This document shows, one piece after another, positions 60,671 to 64,000 of a stretch of 64,000 bases of DNA. The notes below the pieces were generated by a model. It searched no databases. It saw only the letters and a list, made by a program, of their open reading frames with translations, and was not told the DNA's origin. This stretch comes from DLKC01 sp002478885 (GTDB lineage Bacteria; Bacteroidota; Bacteroidia; Chitinophagales; Chitinophagaceae), in NCBI GenBank assembly GCA_046329585.1, contig JAXLUI010000002.1, positions 1,860,001 to 1,924,000 of the forward strand, given 5' to 3'. The position numbers and the translations under genes are program-made. How positions within the stretch are numbered: the first letter of the stretch is position 1; each line of letters starts with the position of its first letter.

Positions 60671-62428
60671 ATGAGAGCATTATTACCTGCTTTGTGCCTG
60701 CTGGCACAAGTAACATTGCATGCGCAGCAACCTGCGATCGTGTATACCGTTGACTCCGCCAGTATTGAGCAGGCAGGTGTGCCAAAAGGAGAAATGATCA
60801 GGTTTGTATTTGACCAGTCAAAAATATTCCCTGGCACCAGGCATGAGTGCTCGGTTTATGTTCCCGTACAATACAAAGCGGATAAACCCGCCTGTGTTTA
60901 TGTAAACCAGGATGGCATTCAATGGAATGCCCCCACGGTATTCGACAACCTGATCTTTCGCCAGGAAATGCCGGTTACCATAGGCGTTTTTATAACACCC
61001 GGAAAAGTGCTCGCCGACAGTGGTGCCAACGCACTTGACCGTTTCAACCGCAGTTTTGAATATGATGGATTGGGCGATGCCTATGCTCGTTTTATTCTCA
61101 CGGAAGTTTTACCGCAGGTGGAACAGCTTAAGACAACAGATGGACGCGCTATTCATTTATCAAAAAACGGGAACGATCGTGCTATTGGCGGTGCAAGCAG
61201 TGGTGCTGTTTGCGCGTTTACTGCAGCATGGGAGCGCCCCGAAGCATTTTCAAGAGTATTTAGCGCGATCGGGACTTATATTGGCCTGCGTGGAGCGGAC
61301 CGCTATCCAATACTTATCAGGAAATACGAACCAAAACCTATCCGTGTTTTTTTACAGGACGGCAGCAATGATCTGAACATATATGCAGGTGATTGGTGGA
61401 AAGCCAACGAGACCATGGAGCGTGCACTGACTTTTTCGGGATACGAAGTAAACCATGTGTGGGGTGAAGATGGACACAATGGAAAGCAAGGGACCTCCGT
61501 ATTTCCTGATGCAATGCGCTGGTTGTGGAAGGATTGGCCAAAACCTATTGTCAAAGGAAGTTCAAAGAACCAGTTTTTGCGTGACCTGCTTATTCCCGGT
61601 GAAGACTGGCAACTGGTTGCTGAAGGTTATCAATTTACAGAAGGCACAGCAGCCAATGCAAGAGGTGAGGTTTATTTCCAGGACATTCCTACATCAAAAA
61701 CATACAAGGTCGATGTGAATGGTCAATTAACTGCGCTGCATATTGATGCAAAAAAAGCGAGTGGCAACTGCTTTGCCCCGGACGGCAACAGGTACACTGT
61801 TGCCGGTGGCAGTAACCAGGTATTGCGTTATGATGCCAATGAAAAAGAAACAGTGATCGCGGATAGCATTGCCGGAAATGATATCGTGGTTGCCCGTAAC
61901 GGCAACATATATGTTACTGTTCCTGACGGCACCACCAAACCCAGCAAATTGTATCTCATACGGCCGACTGGTGAAAAGATAGTCGTTGATGAAGGTTTAA
62001 AGTTTGCCAATGGCGTTACCCTTTCGCCTGATCAAACACAGTTGTATGTAACAGAGTCAGCCTCGCATTGGGTGTGGATCTACAAAATAAAAGCTGATGG
62101 AACGCTTACATTTAAACAACACTATGGTTGGCTGCACGAATTCGACACAGACGAAAATGCCTGGAGCGACGGGCTTAAATGCGATACGGCCGGAAGAGTG
62201 TTCGTGGCTTCAAGGATGGGCATTCAAATAATGGATCAACTGGGAAGGGTAAATGCCATATTGCCGTTACCTCTTTCTAATTTCAGTGCTTCCAATGTTT
62301 GTTTTGGCGGGCCTGATTTTAATATCCTCTATGTGACCTATGGCGACAAAGTATACCGAAGAAAATTAAACACCCGGGCTGCCAATAGTTTTGATCCGCC
62401 GGTTAAACCTGCTTCCCCAAAATTGTGA
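60671..62428 (+). CDS. Fusion of PF00756 esterase and SMP-30/gluconolactonase
   Basis: About 585 residues from ATG 60671 (signal peptide MRALLPALCLLAQVTLHAQ); the frame upstream is a non-coding extension. Residues about 20-300 are an esterase: oxyanion-type YVPVQYKADKPACVYV, nucleophile AIGGASSGAVCAF, DGSNDLN and the His in GEDGHNGKQG. Residues about 310-580 are a six-bladed SMP-30 propeller: YQFTEGTAANARGEVYFQDI, GNCFAPDGNRYTV, GLKFANGVTLSPDQTQLYVT and DGLKCDTAGRVFVAS, where the Asp and Asn/Glu residues of the lactonase metal site lie. Two domains in one chain suggest sequential removal of an ester and lactone opening of one sugar-acid substrate. It is a single gene. Confidence 0.88.
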   Translation: MRALLPALCLLAQVTLHAQQPAIVYTVDSASIEQAGVPKGEMIRFVFDQSKIFPGTRHECSVYVPVQYKADKPACVYVNQDGIQWNAPTVFDNLIFRQEMPVTIGVFITPGKVLADSGANALDRFNRSFEYDGLGDAYARFILTEVLPQVEQLKTTDGRAIHLSKNGNDRAIGGASSGAVCAFTAAWERPEAFSRVFSAIGTYIGLRGADRYPILIRKYEPKPIRVFLQDGSNDLNIYAGDWWKANETMERALTFSGYEVNHVWGEDGHNGKQGTSVFPDAMRWLWKDWPKPIVKGSSKNQFLRDLLIPGEDWQLVAEGYQFTEGTAANARGEVYFQDIPTSKTYKVDVNGQLTALHIDAKKASGNCFAPDGNRYTVAGGSNQVLRYDANEKETVIADSIAGNDIVVARNGNIYVTVPDGTTKPSKLYLIRPTGEKIVVDEGLKFANGVTLSPDQTQLYVTESASHWVWIYKIKADGTLTFKQHYGWLHEFDTDENAWSDGLKCDTAGRVFVASRMGIQIMDQLGRVNAILPLPLSNFSASNVCFGGPDFNILYVTYGDKVYRRKLNTRAANSFDPPVKPASPKL

Positions 62429-62471
62429 TTCTAAAAAAGTAATTGCCGAAAACCGGCAACCAGTTACCCAA

Positions 62472-62500
62472 CAAGTCCCCTTCCCCGAAGCAAGGACTTG
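62472..62500 (+). terminator. Weak terminator-like hairpin after the fusion gene
   Basis: CAAGTCC ... GGACTTG with a 15-nt loop, followed by TGATTTTG. Only a short T-tract. Confidence 0.35.
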
Positions 62501-62583
62501 CTGATTTTGTGCAATGCCATTTATTGCGCTGTCATTTATTTTGCCAGTTAACATTCACCCGTTTAAGCAGACTTATATCGCGC

Positions 62584-62591
62584 TATATTTG
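62584..62591 (+). promoter_or_regulatory. Probable -7 promoter element of the GH9 gene
   Basis: TATATTTG matches TAnnTTTG exactly, 73 bp before ATG 62665; -33 box not convincing. Confidence 0.4.
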
Positions 62592-62664
62592 GAGGGCCGG
62601 TTTTCTTCTAATGAAGCCAGCCGTAATGACCATTTATGCGTTGTATTTTATTCAAACTTTTCTC

Positions 62665-64000
62665 ATGAGATCATTTAAACGGGCAGCATCGATTTCTGCA
62701 TTATTTATTTTGTTAACTATTCCCTTCAGCGCCTTGATCGCGCAAAATGCGGCTTTGCAAAAGCAGCTAAATGAGAGTGGCAACCTGGCGCATGTTATGA
62801 AGGCCGATTCTTTAGATATGGGTCTTACCCGGTGGTTAAAAAAAGAAGTGCTGCAATCACGTGACCTGCCGCTTGCTGCCGACTTCAACGCACTGAAAAT
62901 AACAGGGCCGGGAACAATCAAAATTGATTATAGCAATACAATTTCGGGCAAAGGAAGTGTATTACTGGAAACACCCACTTCGCTTGCTGTAAAAAATCCC
63001 AGCAACAGAAGCTATGCATCGGCAGAATTAATAAGAGCACTGAAAGGCGAAGACCTTACCGGCTATAACCGATTCTCTGTTTGGGTATATGCAGATGCGG
63101 CAGGCTTTTACTCCTTCTTCGTTGGCTGTACTTTGTATAACGGTGGCAAACACATTATGCCCACACCCGGAAGATTCGAGGGGCAGCATTTTGTAAATGT
63201 TTATCCAAAACAATGGCAGCATATCGTCTGGGAAATTCCTGACCTATACCGCGATTCAGTAACAGGATTTTCGGTAGGTATCATGTTAACGGGCTCCCCA
63301 AAAGGTGCAGCCGACAACATGAAATTATATATCGATGACATGCGTGTTGAAAAAGTGGAAGTAGAAAATACGCGTGGTTTTGATCTCCGCAAAAATGCAA
63401 TTGCGTACAGCAACAGCGGGTACAAGACCGATGCGTTAAAACAGGCGCTTGTGCAAAACGTAAAGGACACAAAATTCCAACTCATCAATAGCAGCAATGG
63501 CAAAGTGGTGTTTACCGGCAATGGGCAAACACTCGACAAAGGCTTTGTGCAACTCGATTTTAGCAACTACAAAACGCCCGGTTATTACCAATTAAAAATT
63601 GACAACCTTGAAACAAACTCTTTTCCTATCGGGAGAGATGCTTATCTCGCCACTGCATGGCATACATTGAATTTTTTTTATGCAGAGCGATGCGGTTTTG
63701 ATCAGCCAGGCATTCACCAGCCTTGTCATTTAGATGCAGTGTGTGTGCATCCAGATGGCAGGCGTATTAATGTAGCCGGCGGCTGGCACGACGCTGCCGA
63801 TGTTACACAGGGTGTTGGCAACACAGCAAGAGGCGGCATGGCCATGCTCGACCTTGCTGCCTCGGTCAAAAATGATGAGCCGGTATTGTATAAGCGCTTA
63901 CTCGATGAAGCCCGATGGGGTTTAAACTGGACGTTGCAAACCCGGTTCGGTGATGGCTACCGCGATGGCGGTATTATCATGGGCATATGGTCTGACAATG
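62665..64000 (+). CDS. Glycoside hydrolase family 9 endoglucanase-like protein (5' part, runs off the window)
   Basis: 445 codons are present and the frame stays open to the window end. Signal peptide MRSFKRAASISALFILLTI, then a cleavage region ALIAQ. A carbohydrate-binding-type beta sandwich at about 55-235 (SVWVYADAAGFYSFFVG, DNMKLYIDDMRVEKVEVE). An Ig-like CelD_N module at about 235-320 (TKFQLINSSNGKVVFTGNG). The GH9 (alpha/alpha)6 barrel begins about 330 with FFYAERCGFDQPG, and NVAGGWHDAADVTQGVG holds the Asp pair that positions the catalytic water. The acid (Glu) lies beyond the window. Endo- or cello-oligosaccharide hydrolase in the periplasm or on the surface. Confidence 0.9.
   Translation, partial: MRSFKRAASISALFILLTIPFSALIAQNAALQKQLNESGNLAHVMKADSLDMGLTRWLKKEVLQSRDLPLAADFNALKITGPGTIKIDYSNTISGKGSVLLETPTSLAVKNPSNRSYASAELIRALKGEDLTGYNRFSVWVYADAAGFYSFFVGCTLYNGGKHIMPTPGRFEGQHFVNVYPKQWQHIVWEIPDLYRDSVTGFSVGIMLTGSPKGAADNMKLYIDDMRVEKVEVENTRGFDLRKNAIAYSNSGYKTDALKQALVQNVKDTKFQLINSSNGKVVFTGNGQTLDKGFVQLDFSNYKTPGYYQLKIDNLETNSFPIGRDAYLATAWHTLNFFYAERCGFDQPGIHQPCHLDAVCVHPDGRRINVAGGWHDAADVTQGVGNTARGGMAMLDLAASVKNDEPVLYKRLLDEARWGLNWTLQTRFGDGYRDGGIIMGIWSDN

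Noticed and set aside
48817..64000. Polysaccharide utilisation locus
   Set aside because: Several carbohydrate-active enzymes are present, but no SusC/SusD-like pair or dedicated regulator was found, so the PUL label is not justified.

Overview
The window reads as chromosome of a member of the Bacteroidota, most likely the family Chitinophagaceae. The case rests on content: type IX secretion (Por-type) C-terminal domains on two proteins, a GH97 glycosidase, a large protein with a carboxypeptidase-like N-domain and DUF5686, a hybrid histidine kinase with a 7TMR-DISM sensor, a PnuC/NadR pair, and TAnnTTTG-type promoter boxes. The genus is not established. No rRNA, tRNA, CRISPR array or SusC/SusD pair was seen.

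Layout. 1-13.6 kb: a small hypothetical protein, YahK-type alcohol dehydrogenase, a secreted esterase, a DUF1080 protein, a HipA-like kinase overlapping a DUF3037 gene, a 35-residue membrane peptide, a hybrid sensor kinase, two Gfo/Idh/MocA oxidoreductases, a degenerate receiver-like protein and a T9SS cargo protein. 14-23.5 kb: a minus-strand housekeeping block (fabI, a small membrane protein, recN, a TPR protein, a C4 zinc-ribbon coiled-coil protein, a Nif3-like protein, a DUF5686 protein). 23.6-29.3 kb: PLP lyase/aminotransferase, photolyase, then mqnD-pnuC-nadR and mqnB (futalosine menaquinone pathway plus NAD salvage); nadR carries an apparent frameshift. 29.5-32.2 kb: DinB-like protein and GH97. 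32.2-37.3 kb: an accessory stretch with an AT-rich Mrr-type restriction endonuclease, a PhnA/YjdM protein and a 2.85-kb modular repeat array with a REP-associated tyrosine transposase (RAYT) gene in its middle. 37.3-48.7 kb: secreted and lipoprotein genes (M43 metalloprotease, DUF1566, TPR, DUF1254/1214, beta-propeller, OmpA, histidine phosphatase), DoxX and small proteins. 48.8-64 kb: carbohydrate and organic-acid catabolism (CE2-like esterase, GH3, GH42, an AtuA/DUF1446-amidohydrolase-CitMHS cluster, two PF00756 esterases of which one is fused to SMP-30, and the 5' part of a GH9 glucanase).

Two repeat systems stand out. (1) A dispersed family of about 28 short intergenic elements with core TTGCGTCGCACACTTGTAC or variant TTGTGTCACTCACTTGTAC occurs about once per 2.3 kb. 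Some copies carry a 23- or 26-bp hairpin inserted at a fixed point in the core, and several lie as inverted pairs. A few copies run into coding sequence and supply protein termini. (2) The RAYT-centred array is built from about 370-bp A modules with three perfect hairpins and about 110-bp B modules with two more, ordered a-B-A-A-A-[RAYT]-B-A-A-a-B.

Most enzymes with signal peptides point to a saprophytic polysaccharide degrader. The DUF1080 protein and the two oxidoreductases could belong to 3-keto-glycoside metabolism, but they are not in one operon.
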